Shown: positions 53,232-62,892 of the stretch, piece by piece
Layout: the number at the start of each line of letters is the position of its first letter
How positions within the stretch are numbered: position 1 is the first letter of the stretch
DNA from: a bacterium
GTDB lineage: Bacteria > Actinomycetota > Acidimicrobiia > Spongiisociales > ZC4RG35
Assembly: GCA_028823995.1 (NCBI GenBank)
Contig: JAPPFD010000007.1
Span: 26,278-90,277, forward strand
Reading direction: 5' to 3'
Length of the DNA stretch: 64,000 bases
Position numbers and translations under genes: made by a program
The notes under the pieces: model-generated
The model's database searches: none
What the model was told of the DNA's origin: nothing
The model's input: the letters and a program-made list of their open reading frames with translations, nothing else

Positions 53232-55871
53232 GTGTTCCGCAGGCTGATTGTCGCGACCTTCCTGGTGTTCCTGGTCCCTGCCGTCGCGGCTGATGCCCAC
53301 CACACCCCCGGGTTCGACTTTCAAGGCTCGGGATGGGGCCATGGCGTCGGGATGGGCCAGTGGGGCGCCCGCGGACAGGCGCTTGAGGACCCCGCCAAGT
53401 CGGGGGAGGACATCGCCGCCCACTACTTCCCGGGCTCGGAACCGGCCTCCCTGGGCGACCTCTCCCTTCCCAACGACCTGTTGGAGACGCTGGACAATCC
53501 GCTGTGGGTCAATCTGGCTTCCCAGGTCACCCTGCTGGAGTTCACCGCGGTGGGCGGCCAACTGGACCTGTGCCTGGCCGGGGACGGTGAGGGTCCCTGC
53601 CCGAAGCCCCAGCACCCCCGGTTGGGTGAGCGATGGGAGTTCCGCCGCATCGCCACCGGCCGGTGCGGCTTCTTCCACGGGGGCGAGTTGCAGGGTACGG
53701 CGGGCGGTTGCCGTGCTTCCATCTCGTGGCCCGACGCCCAGGGGGTCCGGCTCCGCCACGGGGAGGACAGGACCAAGCTGTGCCTAGCCCGGGTCCGCGA
53801 GGAGTGCGAGTACCGGCACGGGGAGTTGAAGATGCGCGACGACCCGGTCGAGACAGGGTTCCACGTGGTCCTGGCGGTCGGGCTCGAGGATTACCTGAGG
53901 GGTGTCGCCGAACTTCCCGACGACTGGACCGAAGCGGGGGTGAACCAGGCCCAGGCGGTCACCGCCCGCTCCTACGCCGCCTTCAAGTTCTTCCTGTGGG
54001 AGACCAGGGCCCGTCCCGCCAATCCCGACGAAGACCCCGGGATCAATGACGCCCGCAGGGACAGTTGCTGGTGCCACCTCTACGACAGTTGGCGCGACAT
54101 CAACTACATCGGCTGGACGAAGGAGGCCCGATCGGCCTCGCAACCTTGGCTCGACGGGGTGGAGACCACCAGGGACCGGGTGCTCACCTACTTCGGCGAA
54201 GACTGGGAGAGGGTCACGAAGGGGGGGATCGTGCAGACGTTCTTCTCCGCCTCCTCGGGTGGGATCACCCGCAGCAACGTGTACGGGTTCCGCACCGTCC
54301 GGGACGGCAATACGTCGGCCCGCCAGTGGCCCTACCTGACGCGGGTCGCCGACCCATGGGACATCGATCCGGCGGTGGGCAACCCGCACGCCTCCTGGGA
54401 GGAACGGGTGAGCGCGGCGGATGTCGCCAGATGGCTGGGATGGGATGAGGTCACGAAAGCGTCCCTGGTAACGAGAGCGTCCGTATCCTCGCCTACCCAG
54501 GTCCTGTTCCGGGGGGTCCGCAACGGCCAAGAAGTGTCGGTCACGATAGCCGGGGACGGGTTGCGGACCGCCCTGGGTCTCAAGTCCTCCAACATCACCG
54601 CCATCGACGGCGTGGCCCCGGCCGATCCCACCTCTGACGACGGCGACGGGGAGGAGGAAGCCCCCGCACCGGACGCCTTCGATGACGATGCCGGCGACAT
54701 CCACGAACCCTCCATCAACCGCCTGGCGGCGATGGGCGTCCTGGACCGCACCGAGTGCGGCGAGCGGCGGATCTGTCCCGACGATCCTCTCCCGCGGTGG
54801 GTGATGGCGGTGTGGATGATCCGGATCCTCGACCAGGTCCCCGACTCGTCCGCTGCCATCACGCGGTTCGAGGATGTGGATCCCGGCGCCTGGTGGACGC
54901 CGTACGTGGAGCGCCTGGCCGAGATAGGAGTGACCAAGGGCTGCAACACCGACCCGTTGGAATACTGCCCCGACCAGCCGGTCACGCGAGCGGAAATGGC
55001 CAGTTTCCTGGTCCGAGCCCTCGATCTGCCTCCTGCATCTCCGGCGGGATTCGCCGACACGGCGGGCAACACCCACCAAGCCGACATCGACGCACTGGCC
55101 GCAGCAGCCGTCACCAAGGGCTGCGCCACCAACCCGTTGCAATACTGCCCCGACCGGCCAGTCACGCGAGCGGAGATGGCCACCTTCCTGGTCCGAGCCC
55201 TCAAGCTCATCCCCGACTCAACCCCTGTCCTAGAGACTGTCCGATTCGGTTTCTCACTCGAGCTCGACTCCGAGGGCTGGGTGGTCGGTTTTGCGGACCT
55301 GCCGGCGGACTATGACCCATCGATCTACGAGCTGGACAGCGGGCACCGCGCCCTGCCCGAGGGTCTCCATGGCGCAGGCATTTACGTCCAGGGACATAAC
55401 CGCAGCGACGATCTGTTCATGTACCTGAAACGACGAGTGGACGGCCTGATCCCGATGGCCTCGTACGAGGTGGCGGTGACGGTGGAGTTGGCGACCAACG
55501 TTGGGGCGGGATTGATCGGGATCGGTGGTTCCCCCGGAGAGAGCGTGTTCGTGAAGGCCGGAGCTTCCACCGTCGAGCCGGCAACCGTGGTCGACAACAT
55601 CGGCCATTCCAGGATGAACATCGACAAGGGCAACCAGGCCCGGGGAGGGACACAGATGGTGGTGATCGGCGACGTGGCCCATCCCGACGTGTCAGCCAAC
55701 GAGTATCGCATCAAGACCCTTGACAACTCAGGCTCTCCCGTGACCGTTGAGGCCGACAGTACGGGTAGCGCGTGGCTGATCGTCGGCACCGACTCCGGCT
55801 TCGAGGGCCTAACCCGCCTGTACTACGACCGGATCGCCTACACCCTCACCCCGGTCGCGCCAGCAAGCTGA
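53232..55871 (+). CDS. SpoIID/LytB-domain exported protein with three SLH domains
   Basis: 879 residues from GTG 53232. Signal peptide (MFRRLIVATFLVFLVPAVAADAH). SpoIID/LytB wording: 'GWGHGVGMGQWGARGQA', 'LEDYLRGVAELPDDWTEAGVNQAQAVTARSYAAFKFF', 'FFSASSGG'. Three SLH repeats at about 480-655 (VTKGC..YCPD.PVTRAEMA.FLVRAL) bind cell wall. A beta-rich C-terminal domain (660-879) follows. Likely a peptidoglycan amidase activator or lytic enzyme anchored to the wall; in non-sporulating actinobacteria its job is unknown. Confidence 0.88.
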   Translation: MFRRLIVATFLVFLVPAVAADAHHTPGFDFQGSGWGHGVGMGQWGARGQALEDPAKSGEDIAAHYFPGSEPASLGDLSLPNDLLETLDNPLWVNLASQVTLLEFTAVGGQLDLCLAGDGEGPCPKPQHPRLGERWEFRRIATGRCGFFHGGELQGTAGGCRASISWPDAQGVRLRHGEDRTKLCLARVREECEYRHGELKMRDDPVETGFHVVLAVGLEDYLRGVAELPDDWTEAGVNQAQAVTARSYAAFKFFLWETRARPANPDEDPGINDARRDSCWCHLYDSWRDINYIGWTKEARSASQPWLDGVETTRDRVLTYFGEDWERVTKGGIVQTFFSASSGGITRSNVYGFRTVRDGNTSARQWPYLTRVADPWDIDPAVGNPHASWEERVSAADVARWLGWDEVTKASLVTRASVSSPTQVLFRGVRNGQEVSVTIAGDGLRTALGLKSSNITAIDGVAPADPTSDDGDGEEEAPAPDAFDDDAGDIHEPSINRLAAMGVLDRTECGERRICPDDPLPRWVMAVWMIRILDQVPDSSAAITRFEDVDPGAWWTPYVERLAEIGVTKGCNTDPLEYCPDQPVTRAEMASFLVRALDLPPASPAGFADTAGNTHQADIDALAAAAVTKGCATNPLQYCPDRPVTRAEMATFLVRALKLIPDSTPVLETVRFGFSLELDSEGWVVGFADLPADYDPSIYELDSGHRALPEGLHGAGIYVQGHNRSDDLFMYLKRRVDGLIPMASYEVAVTVELATNVGAGLIGIGGSPGESVFVKAGASTVEPATVVDNIGHSRMNIDKGNQARGGTQMVVIGDVAHPDVSANEYRIKTLDNSGSPVTVEADSTGSAWLIVGTDSGFEGLTRLYYDRIAYTLTPVAPAS

Positions 55872-55938
55872 CCGCGCTAAGACTCGGGAAAGACCAAAAG
55901 CCAAGCCGGACATCAGCCTGTAGTGTCACTTGTGGTGA

Positions 55939-56826
55939 TCACTCGCTGAAACACTCTCTAGCGACCCTTTCAGGAATGATCATGCCATCAGCCACCTCGA
56001 CGCCGTGGTCTGCCAGGCAGGCAAGCTCGGCGTCGGTAATGGGAGAGAGGGTCTGGTTGCCGTCGCCGATCGATGGTTCGTCGAGTGCCATACCGGCCAA
56101 GGTCGCAGAAACAACGCCGAGTCGGTTCTCCGGATCGTGGTCAGCCAGAGCACCGGCAACAAGTTCATCGAGGTTGCCGAGGGGTGCGAGGTGTTCCTCC
56201 AGCAACACCGCAGGAGTCTTGCCCTCCTTGAGTTGTTGGATGACGTCGGACACACCAAGACGATCGAGTAGCCACAGCAGGGTGGCGCCGGTGTTGTAGA
56301 AGCGTTTCAGCGAAAAGAAGTCCTTGATGCCGCCGAACAGCGCTTCCGGGTCGGAGAGGCCCTCGTTGTAGGAGTGCAGATCCTGGGTGTGGTTATTCGA
56401 GGTGTAGAGGTAACCGATCGGTTCGCCGATGCGGTGCTCGATCCATTGAGCGGATCCCTCTAAGCGTTCTTGTTCCTCGTCATGGGCAATCCGATGGTCG
56501 CGTTGGTGACGCACGGCACGCACTGCAGCGAATTGGTGTGCAAGACGTTCGAGGTCAGTGGGGACTTCGGCCCGGTAGGCGGCTATGAGGATCCGGTTCT
56601 CCAGGAGAGCCAATTCGAGGTTCGCCGCCGAGTAATCGTAGCTATCGAGATACTGGACTGTCGCGCTCGCAGCCCACTCCTCGATCTGATGGCGGTGGAA
56701 CGCCTCGTGAACGATCAGGACGACGAAGAAAGGATTGTTGAGTTCGAAACCGGGCTCTCCTTCCCGGCTGATCATCACAAATGTGTCTGTCCCGCCCACG
56801 TCCGCAACAGATCGAACGGAGCCCAA
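55939..56826 (-). CDS. C-terminal part of a putative zinc metallopeptidase-like protein (frameshifted)
   Basis: 295-residue frame beginning without its own signal peptide. It carries 'VVLIVHEAFHRHQIEEW', an HExxH-like metal motif, and 'EGLSDPEALFGGIKDF'. It overlaps 56775-57425 out of phase by 52 bases. Reading through requires one extra G in the run GGGCGGG near 56793, joining '...LLRTWAG' to 'TDTFVMISREGEPGF'. So these are two pieces of one lipoprotein, either disrupted, a sequencing slip or programmed. Activity unknown. Confidence 0.6.
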   Translation of the reverse strand: MGSVRSVADVGGTDTFVMISREGEPGFELNNPFFVVLIVHEAFHRHQIEEWAASATVQYLDSYDYSAANLELALLENRILIAAYRAEVPTDLERLAHQFAAVRAVRHQRDHRIAHDEEQERLEGSAQWIEHRIGEPIGYLYTSNNHTQDLHSYNEGLSDPEALFGGIKDFFSLKRFYNTGATLLWLLDRLGVSDVIQQLKEGKTPAVLLEEHLAPLGNLDELVAGALADHDPENRLGVVSATLAGMALDEPSIGDGNQTLSPITDAELACLADHGVEVADGMIIPERVARECFSE

Positions 56827-57425
56827 GCCACCAATCGATCCGGTTCAGCCACCTCACCGATGACGAGGATCTCGTGGCCGTCGATCTCAAGACTGTGGAT
56901 CGGAGCACCGAGCGCATGCGGGTTCGGATGATTGAACGCCACTACGGCCCCAACAACCCCCTCACTGTCGATTACAGCCAGGACGGCGGGAATCGACGCG
57001 AGATCATACCCGGGCCATACGCCGATCGACACCGAGACAGCCGCCCGCCAATCATGAATGAGCAGGCGCGCATCGGCAGACAACTCGTCGAGCCCGCCTT
57101 CATCAACCCTCGTAGGTGCCCGAGGTCGTCCTGTCGAGTCGGGTTCGACGGACGGGGTTGGAGGAGAAAGCGCAGGCTGGTTGTTCGCGGGCTCGCTACC
57201 AGCCTCGGGGTCGGGCGGCATTGACCGGCTCGTCGCGGGCGATGACGATGAGGTATCCGCCAACTCGTTGTCGACCTGAGTACTCGGAGGAACCGGTTCT
57301 GTCGTCGTTGTACGTGACGGGTCATCTACCGGCCCGCAAGCAACAGCCAGCACGAGCATGAAAGCCCCGACGACAAGGAAGGACCGGTCAGGCTTGCGGA
57401 TCAGACGAGCTGCCGATGGGTTCAT
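56775..57425 (-). CDS. N-terminal part of the frameshifted lipoprotein
   Basis: 216 residues from ATG 57425 (GAAAGGAT upstream). Lipobox ends at a Cys (VLAVACGPVD), then a Thr/Ser/Pro-rich linker to about residue 120, then a globular domain. It ends in '...LLRTWAGQTHL' after overlapping the HEAFH-containing frame. Combined with that frame it forms a natural-looking lipoprotein of about 495 residues. Confidence 0.6.
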   Translation of the reverse strand: MNPSAARLIRKPDRSFLVVGAFMLVLAVACGPVDDPSRTTTTEPVPPSTQVDNELADTSSSSPATSRSMPPDPEAGSEPANNQPALSPPTPSVEPDSTGRPRAPTRVDEGGLDELSADARLLIHDWRAAVSVSIGVWPGYDLASIPAVLAVIDSEGVVGAVVAFNHPNPHALGAPIHSLEIDGHEILVIGEVAEPDRLVAWAPFDLLRTWAGQTHL

Positions 57426-57786
57426 TCGGAGATCCTTTCGGAGGCCATGGATGCAGGTGTTAGAGAGCCGGAGCCTGCCACCTGGGTTCCACTCTTTCAA
57501 TGTAAAAGGTGAGCAGTCGAATGCCTATAGGGGATCACCCTCGAAAAACCCTCAAAGCCTCCGAAAAACCCAGGGGCTTCCCCGACTCGGGAGATGCAGG
57601 TCTGGAGTGGTGGCCCTTCTTGTGGGGTCAGCCCACTTGGATGAGGGGTGCGACTGCGGGCTGGTCTTGGTTGATTCGTCGCATCCCGACCAGGACGTGA
57701 CTACCCGACGACGGCCTACCGCCAGGGCTCCATGGCCGAGTCATGGATTCATTTAAGTGGTGTGTGATCTATGTTTTGGGCCATTT
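57426..57786. other. Intergenic region before frameshifted lipoprotein
   Basis: 361 bases. No convincing gene; direct-repeat-like CTCGAAAAACC/CTCCGAAAAACC at about 57540-57575 is the only pattern. Likely contains the promoter of the minus-strand lipoprotein. Confidence 0.35.
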
Positions 57787-59658
57787 CTAATGGTCGGTGC
57801 GGTAAAGGTGGCGGATGTCCCATAACGCGTAGAGGGTGGGGATTGAGTTGCCGAAGACGTTGCGTGTGGCGGTAAGCCGCTCAGCCAGCGACGTGTAAAT
57901 GAGGGGCACGTTCTCCGCTGCGATTTCCTGGGCTTTGCGATAGTGCGCCACCCGTGTCGCATGGTCGAGTTCCTGGCTGCCCAACACGTACAGTTCGTCA
58001 ATGTCGGCTTCCCAACCGGTGGCGGGCTCGGACTGGTTGGGATGCCAAAGGTGGAGATCGCCGCTGCTGTGCCAGGTGCCGATGCCGCTGTAGGGATCTG
58101 AGCCGCCGCTCAACCCTATGACCACGGCCTCCCAATCGTAGGTGCTGGTCAACTGGCCGACCAGTTCCCCGAATTCGATCGCGGTGTAGTCGACTTTGAG
58201 TCCTATGGCCTCCATCCCCTCATAGATGATTTGAGTGGCCTCCTGACGAACGGTGTTGCCGGTGTTGGTCACAAGGGTGAACTCGATCTCATTGCCGTTG
58301 GAGTCCTCGCGGACGTTATCGCCGTCGGTGTCGGTCCAGCCCAGGCTGTCGAGGATCTCGTTGGCCTTGTCAAGGTCGTAGGGGTAGGTACGGACGTCAG
58401 GGTTGTGGAAGTCTCCGGCCGCCGGGCTTATGGAGGACCACTGCGGATAGCCCAGACCGTGCTGCACTCCGTCGATGATGGCGTCCTTGTCGACGCTGTG
58501 AGCCACGGCTTGGCGGAACTGCACGTTGGTGAACCAGTCCAGCTTGGGCCCAGCCACGAAGGACTCGCCGGTGTCGGGGCTCTGGCCGGGATTCATGTTG
58601 AATGCGAGGAACGTCGTGCCGAAGCCGGGCCCCCGACGGTGGATCGTGAAGTTGTGCTCGTCCTGTAAAGGCTCCAATTCGGCGTACTCCTCGCCCAGCA
58701 CCCCATGCACATCCGACTCGCCGGCCAGGAAACTGGCAAGCTCAGCATCCAAGTCCTCAACGATGATGTGGACAACACTGTCGAGGTACGGCAGGCGGTT
58801 TCCCTCGTCGTCAGTCAGCCAGTAGTTGGAGCTGCGGGCCATGACCACCCGCTCCCCGGGCCTGTAGCTCCCTATAGTGAACGGCCCGGTACCAACAATC
58901 TCAGCCGGGTCGGTGTCAATGCCCCAAGTGTCAATGAACGTTCCGTCGTCGACGTGCTTCTCGAGGATGTGACGCGGGTAGATGGCCGTGCCCAACGACC
59001 GCAAGAACGGGGCGAACGGGACCGGGAGCGTAAACGCGACGGTGTGATCGTCGACCACAGCCACGCTCATACGGCTCTCCTGCCATGCGCCATCATCGTC
59101 CATATGTCGGAACTCGAAGGTTGGGCGACTGCTAGCCGGAATCTCGTCGTTGTAGATGATCCGATTGAAGGTGAAATCCACGTCGTGGGCGGTGAAGGGC
59201 TCACCGTCGTGCCATTCGACGTCCCGGCGCAAATGGAAGGTCCAAGTCAGGCCGTCGTCAGAGTGCTCCCAGGACTCGGCCAGCGCCGGTTCGACCAGGT
59301 CGGTCAGCCAGGAAGTCTCGGTAAGGCCCTCGAAGACGTACCCCAACACGTCCGATGAGGACGAGTCATTGGAGATGGCCAGGTTGAAGGTGAGCGGCTC
59401 GGAGATGGTGGCGATAGTAAGCGTGCCCCCGCGCCTGCCAATCGAGTAATTGAACTGGTCGGCATTTCTCTTCAGGCGGTCCACAATCGAGGCGTCTGGA
59501 GGGGCCGCTGCATCGCCGCCGTCAACCGCCTCGGTCTCACCGGCTGACACCCCATCTACGACCTGAACGTCGGCACCCTGTCCATCCGAGCAACTGACCA
59601 GCAAAAGCACTGCAAGAGCCATCAACAACCCCAACACGAAGAGGAGCCCTGGCTTCAC
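57787..59658 (-). CDS. ABC transporter family-5 solute-binding lipoprotein
   Basis: 623 residues from GTG 59658. Lipobox ends at Cys23 (LLLVSC). Family-5 (oligopeptide/nickel/dipeptide) binding protein with 'GGTLTIATISEPLTFN', 'TWTFHLRRDVEWHDGEPFTAHDVDFTFNRI', 'AVAHSVDKDAIIDGV', 'YDLDKANEILDSLGW'. Binds a peptide or similar solute; no permease or ATPase genes are adjacent, so it may use a distant importer. Length is slightly above the usual 500-600. Confidence 0.9.
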   Translation of the reverse strand: MKPGLLFVLGLLMALAVLLLVSCSDGQGADVQVVDGVSAGETEAVDGGDAAAPPDASIVDRLKRNADQFNYSIGRRGGTLTIATISEPLTFNLAISNDSSSSDVLGYVFEGLTETSWLTDLVEPALAESWEHSDDGLTWTFHLRRDVEWHDGEPFTAHDVDFTFNRIIYNDEIPASSRPTFEFRHMDDDGAWQESRMSVAVVDDHTVAFTLPVPFAPFLRSLGTAIYPRHILEKHVDDGTFIDTWGIDTDPAEIVGTGPFTIGSYRPGERVVMARSSNYWLTDDEGNRLPYLDSVVHIIVEDLDAELASFLAGESDVHGVLGEEYAELEPLQDEHNFTIHRRGPGFGTTFLAFNMNPGQSPDTGESFVAGPKLDWFTNVQFRQAVAHSVDKDAIIDGVQHGLGYPQWSSISPAAGDFHNPDVRTYPYDLDKANEILDSLGWTDTDGDNVREDSNGNEIEFTLVTNTGNTVRQEATQIIYEGMEAIGLKVDYTAIEFGELVGQLTSTYDWEAVVIGLSGGSDPYSGIGTWHSSGDLHLWHPNQSEPATGWEADIDELYVLGSQELDHATRVAHYRKAQEIAAENVPLIYTSLAERLTATRNVFGNSIPTLYALWDIRHLYRTDH

Positions 59659-59956
59659 ATCCCGAACTATAACCCCGGTGCTGGTCGCGATGAATGAAGG
59701 CCCGAGGCCCGAAACGCCCTTACGGGAAGGGTCAAACCCAAACCGGTCGAATCGGCGTGTCTACCAACTCAAGAACTTACCGGCAGAATGAGCGGGAGCC
59801 GACGCCGCCCAAGGCGGCCGAAGAAGTAGTCCTAGCGCTCGGGCCTGACCGGTGACCACCCCCAACGCAGGGGAGGCAGTGGCCCAGTTTGACTCTCTGA
59901 CCCGCAGTTCTACCCCTCAAAGTGGGCCATTGCCCGATCAGGAGCTGACATACCAC

Positions 59957-60958
59957 TTAGGGATTGCAGGCTTGTCTGTCGTTGTCCCTGTCTAGCCGGT
60001 CGTAGTCTTGCCCGACCACGGTGAGGGGTTTGTATTTGCGCGGGATGTCCCCACAGTTCACATCGTCCGTGGTGTTCCCCAAAGCGGGGATTTCTTCGCA
60101 AGGGTCACCAGCTGCGGATGTGTACGGGCAGGTACTGGTTTGGGTGGGAGTAGTCCCTTTCCCTTCCGAATCCTGCGCGCCGGCAGCGGCAGCGGTGCTG
60201 GTAGTCGTGGTGGCGGGAACGACACTTGACACCAGGGGTTGTTGTGACGGTTCGCATGTGCCCGGGGCCAGGGTGCGGCACAAGAACAGCACCATTTCTT
60301 CGCGTGACAGGTTGGTGCCGAACCCGAAAGTCCCCCCTGCGATCCCACCGGTGATGCCCTGGTCGAATGACCACCCGATCGGCAGGTTCGCCCAATGGGC
60401 CGGGTCGTCGGGCACATCCTCGAACACATCGCTTCCCAGAGAACCCCCGGTCGGTCTCCCCCTGGCCCTGAAGAGAAACGGGACCATTTGCTCTCTGGTC
60501 AACGTGTCGGGGCCCCCGAACTCGGTGGCACTCACCCCACTGGTTATACCCTGATTGACCGCCCACCCCACCGAATGGTTAGCCCAATGCCCAAAGGGCA
60601 CATCATCGAACCGGTCGCTGCCGCGGTTGCCGGTGAGACAATCATTTGGGCTGAACGCCCGGCACAGGAAGGTGACCATTTCATAGCGGGTGAGGGTCTG
60701 GCCTATACCGAAACGGTTGTTGCCAACGCCCGCCGTTATCTCGTTCTCGGCAGCCCACTCGATAGCGGCTTCGGCTACATGACCGTCGGGAACATCCTCG
60801 AAGGTAGGGATGGTTTGGGCGAATACCGACTGGACACTGACCAACAACCCCACCAGCAACCCGAACACAAGGAGAGGTGAGGCTAGTAGGCGATGACGGG
60901 GAACCCTATCAAGTTGACCCTGAGTGGGCGACCGGGTGACATGCCTTGTCTGATTCAA
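59957..60958 (-). CDS. Exported SLH-domain protein with excalibur-like C-terminus
   Basis: 333 residues from TTG 60958, AGGGGAG six bases upstream; TTGA overlap with the neighbour. Signal peptide ends near 'VQSVFAQ'. Three SLH repeats ('FEDVPDGHVAEAAIEWAAENEITAGVG', 'FDDVPFGHWANHSVGWAVNQGITSGV', 'FEDVPDDPAHWANLPIGWSFDQGITGGI'). The C-terminal 'DYDRLDRDNDRQACNP' resembles excalibur calcium-binding wording. Wall-bound, possibly Ca2+-dependent protein; function unknown. Confidence 0.82.
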   Translation of the reverse strand: MNQTRHVTRSPTQGQLDRVPRHRLLASPLLVFGLLVGLLVSVQSVFAQTIPTFEDVPDGHVAEAAIEWAAENEITAGVGNNRFGIGQTLTRYEMVTFLCRAFSPNDCLTGNRGSDRFDDVPFGHWANHSVGWAVNQGITSGVSATEFGGPDTLTREQMVPFLFRARGRPTGGSLGSDVFEDVPDDPAHWANLPIGWSFDQGITGGIAGGTFGFGTNLSREEMVLFLCRTLAPGTCEPSQQPLVSSVVPATTTTSTAAAAGAQDSEGKGTTPTQTSTCPYTSAAGDPCEEIPALGNTTDDVNCGDIPRKYKPLTVVGQDYDRLDRDNDRQACNP

Positions 60959-61512
60959 GGTGACTCCCCTGCTGACCTGGTTCCAAACTTCCAGCGGTTG
61001 TCTGACGAGGTCCCGCACACGATCCAGTGAGCGTAACGGTCGAGGTCGCATGCCGGATCCACGAACCGCCGGTTGCCCAACGGACTGTCCAACACCACCC
61101 GGACCGAGAAACCAGCGCCCACGCCTTCGCATCCCGGCCAAAAGCCATCTTCTTCGGGGGGGCCTAGCCATGTCTCAATGGTCACGGTGTCTGCCGTCTC
61201 GCGGACCTCGACGCGGTCAAGAGTCTCCTTCACCGATCCTCCGCCCCCTTTGCCGCGGGTGCAAGCGTATGACTGGGCATTCATCATGAGCACCGTGGTG
61301 TCCACTTCCGTCGGCGTTAGGAGTCTCCATGGGGTCAGCCGTGGGTAGGTCTCCAGCTTCGTTAGCGGCGGGATTCTTCCCTTGTAGTCATCGGGATTTC
61401 TGGGGAATAGCGTGAATCCCGGCGGGGCGTTCACCCACCAGACGGCTAGCCCACCCCCCAGCACCCCAACCACGATCAGTGCCACCGTCACCGCTTTCTT
61501 GATCTTTGCCAT
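60955..61512 (-). CDS. Single-pass membrane/exported protein, unknown
   Basis: 185 residues from ATG 61512 (TTG 61518 also possible). One N-terminal transmembrane helix (KKAVTVALIVVGVLGGGLAVWWV), then an extracytoplasmic domain with four cysteines. Coupled to the SLH gene by a TTGA overlap, so they probably act together at the cell surface. No family recognised. Confidence 0.7.
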   Translation of the reverse strand: MAKIKKAVTVALIVVGVLGGGLAVWWVNAPPGFTLFPRNPDDYKGRIPPLTKLETYPRLTPWRLLTPTEVDTTVLMMNAQSYACTRGKGGGGSVKETLDRVEVRETADTVTIETWLGPPEEDGFWPGCEGVGAGFSVRVVLDSPLGNRRFVDPACDLDRYAHWIVCGTSSDNRWKFGTRSAGESP

Positions 61513-61564
61513 CGCCAACCTGACCCTACAGATGCCCGCCAGGCCGACCGCTTCGTGCTCCGTT

Positions 61565-62755
61565 TTAGTCTGTCAAAACGGTCACGGAGATCGAGTCCTC
61601 AAGGAAGGCAACCGAACTCCATGCATCCCGATGTCCCCACGAATACCTTTCGCCCTCATGCACCCCGTAGGCCTTGTTGCCGAAAAACCAAGGACCTCCA
61701 CTGTCCCCGCCCTCCGCTATGTTCTTTTCCATCAATACTTCGTTGACGTTCTCTCTCAAAACGCGGATGGTGTCGCATTTGGCTCCGGTTTTCCGGCCGT
61801 ACCTACAAATTTGCTGCCCTATGAACAGGTCGTCGAAGTCGTCCTCGTAGCTGGTGATATTCCGAAGCGTATTGGGTGCCGAATAGATGCGGTTGTCCTC
61901 TACTTCGCCTGTCGTGTACCAGGCGAAATCCCCTGAATCGTCATCCCGACCGGCTACGAAAGTCATCGCGTAATCGTCGTCGTCGGGAGAGTGGTAGTCC
62001 ACGTCGCCATCGTCACTGCAATGCTCCGCGGTCAGCAACCCGGTAAGCCCACGGGAGGTCTCGACAGCAAACCCGGTCGTGCAATGCAAATCGTCATTGT
62101 TTCGGAATTGTATTTCGGCTCCGCCGTAAACGGCTTCCTTCCGACTCAGCGGCCCGTCGTGCCATCCGACGGCTGACGACTTTTCGGTTACCAGATCGGG
62201 CAGCAGCCGATTGAGTTGCGCCGGGGTGGATCCCACCATGTTGGAGGGAATGCGCACCGAGACGGTCACGCCTTTGGGTTCGCGCGGGTCCAGATACAGC
62301 GTGTATTCGTCGAACGTGCCTTCCAACGCCTCCTCCATGGCCTGCAGGTTGGAAAGGGCCTGCTGTTCGGACCAGGGAGCGTCGCTTTTCACGGTCACCG
62401 GAATCGTGCTGGCCGAAAAGTACCCCTCCACCGCGGTGGCGGACGGGCCGGCCGCGGTTGTCCTCACGATCACCTGCCACTTGGGGGTGTGCTCAACCCA
62501 AGCCCCGGCGAACGTGGACGGTTCGCCGTCGCGAAGGGCCGCTATCGCCTGCCCGATTTGTCCCTGGTCGGCCAATCGCTGCTTAGCGACCTCCAACGAC
62601 ACGCCGAAGTCGTTGGCGTAAATCTGGGCATCCGCCTCCGCTGCCTCGCTTTCGGTCAGCACGGTCGGTCCGCCGGTGCTGAAGGCCGTCCCGCCGACCA
62701 GACCTCCCATGACAAACAACAGTAAAAGAATCCGGGGTCGTAGGTATTTGCGCAC
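61565..62755 (-). CDS. Exported trypsin-like (S1) serine protease
   Basis: 396 residues from GTG 62755. Signal peptide, then a prodomain-like region of about 150 residues, then a chymotrypsin-fold domain. Catalytic His in 'LLTAEHCSDD', Asp in 'DSGDFAWYT', Ser in 'AEGGDSGGPWFF' are all present. The prodomain plus compact catalytic domain is like streptogrisin/alpha-lytic proteases. Cys pairs flank His and the segment 'ICRYGRKTGAKC'. Secreted protease; the Asp-rich loop 'DSPDDDDYAMT' may bind calcium. Confidence 0.85.
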   Translation of the reverse strand: MRKYLRPRILLLLFVMGGLVGGTAFSTGGPTVLTESEAAEADAQIYANDFGVSLEVAKQRLADQGQIGQAIAALRDGEPSTFAGAWVEHTPKWQVIVRTTAAGPSATAVEGYFSASTIPVTVKSDAPWSEQQALSNLQAMEEALEGTFDEYTLYLDPREPKGVTVSVRIPSNMVGSTPAQLNRLLPDLVTEKSSAVGWHDGPLSRKEAVYGGAEIQFRNNDDLHCTTGFAVETSRGLTGLLTAEHCSDDGDVDYHSPDDDDYAMTFVAGRDDDSGDFAWYTTGEVEDNRIYSAPNTLRNITSYEDDFDDLFIGQQICRYGRKTGAKCDTIRVLRENVNEVLMEKNIAEGGDSGGPWFFGNKAYGVHEGERYSWGHRDAWSSVAFLEDSISVTVLTD

Positions 62756-62892
62756 TGGCTATCTCTTTTCCCTGAGCGAAATGTCGTTCAATGGCAAAAG
62801 GTAAACTACACTCATTTTTCACACCAAATCCACAAAATCCACGCTTCATACATGTGACCGACTCGTACGCCACCACTAAGTAGGTCGTCCTG

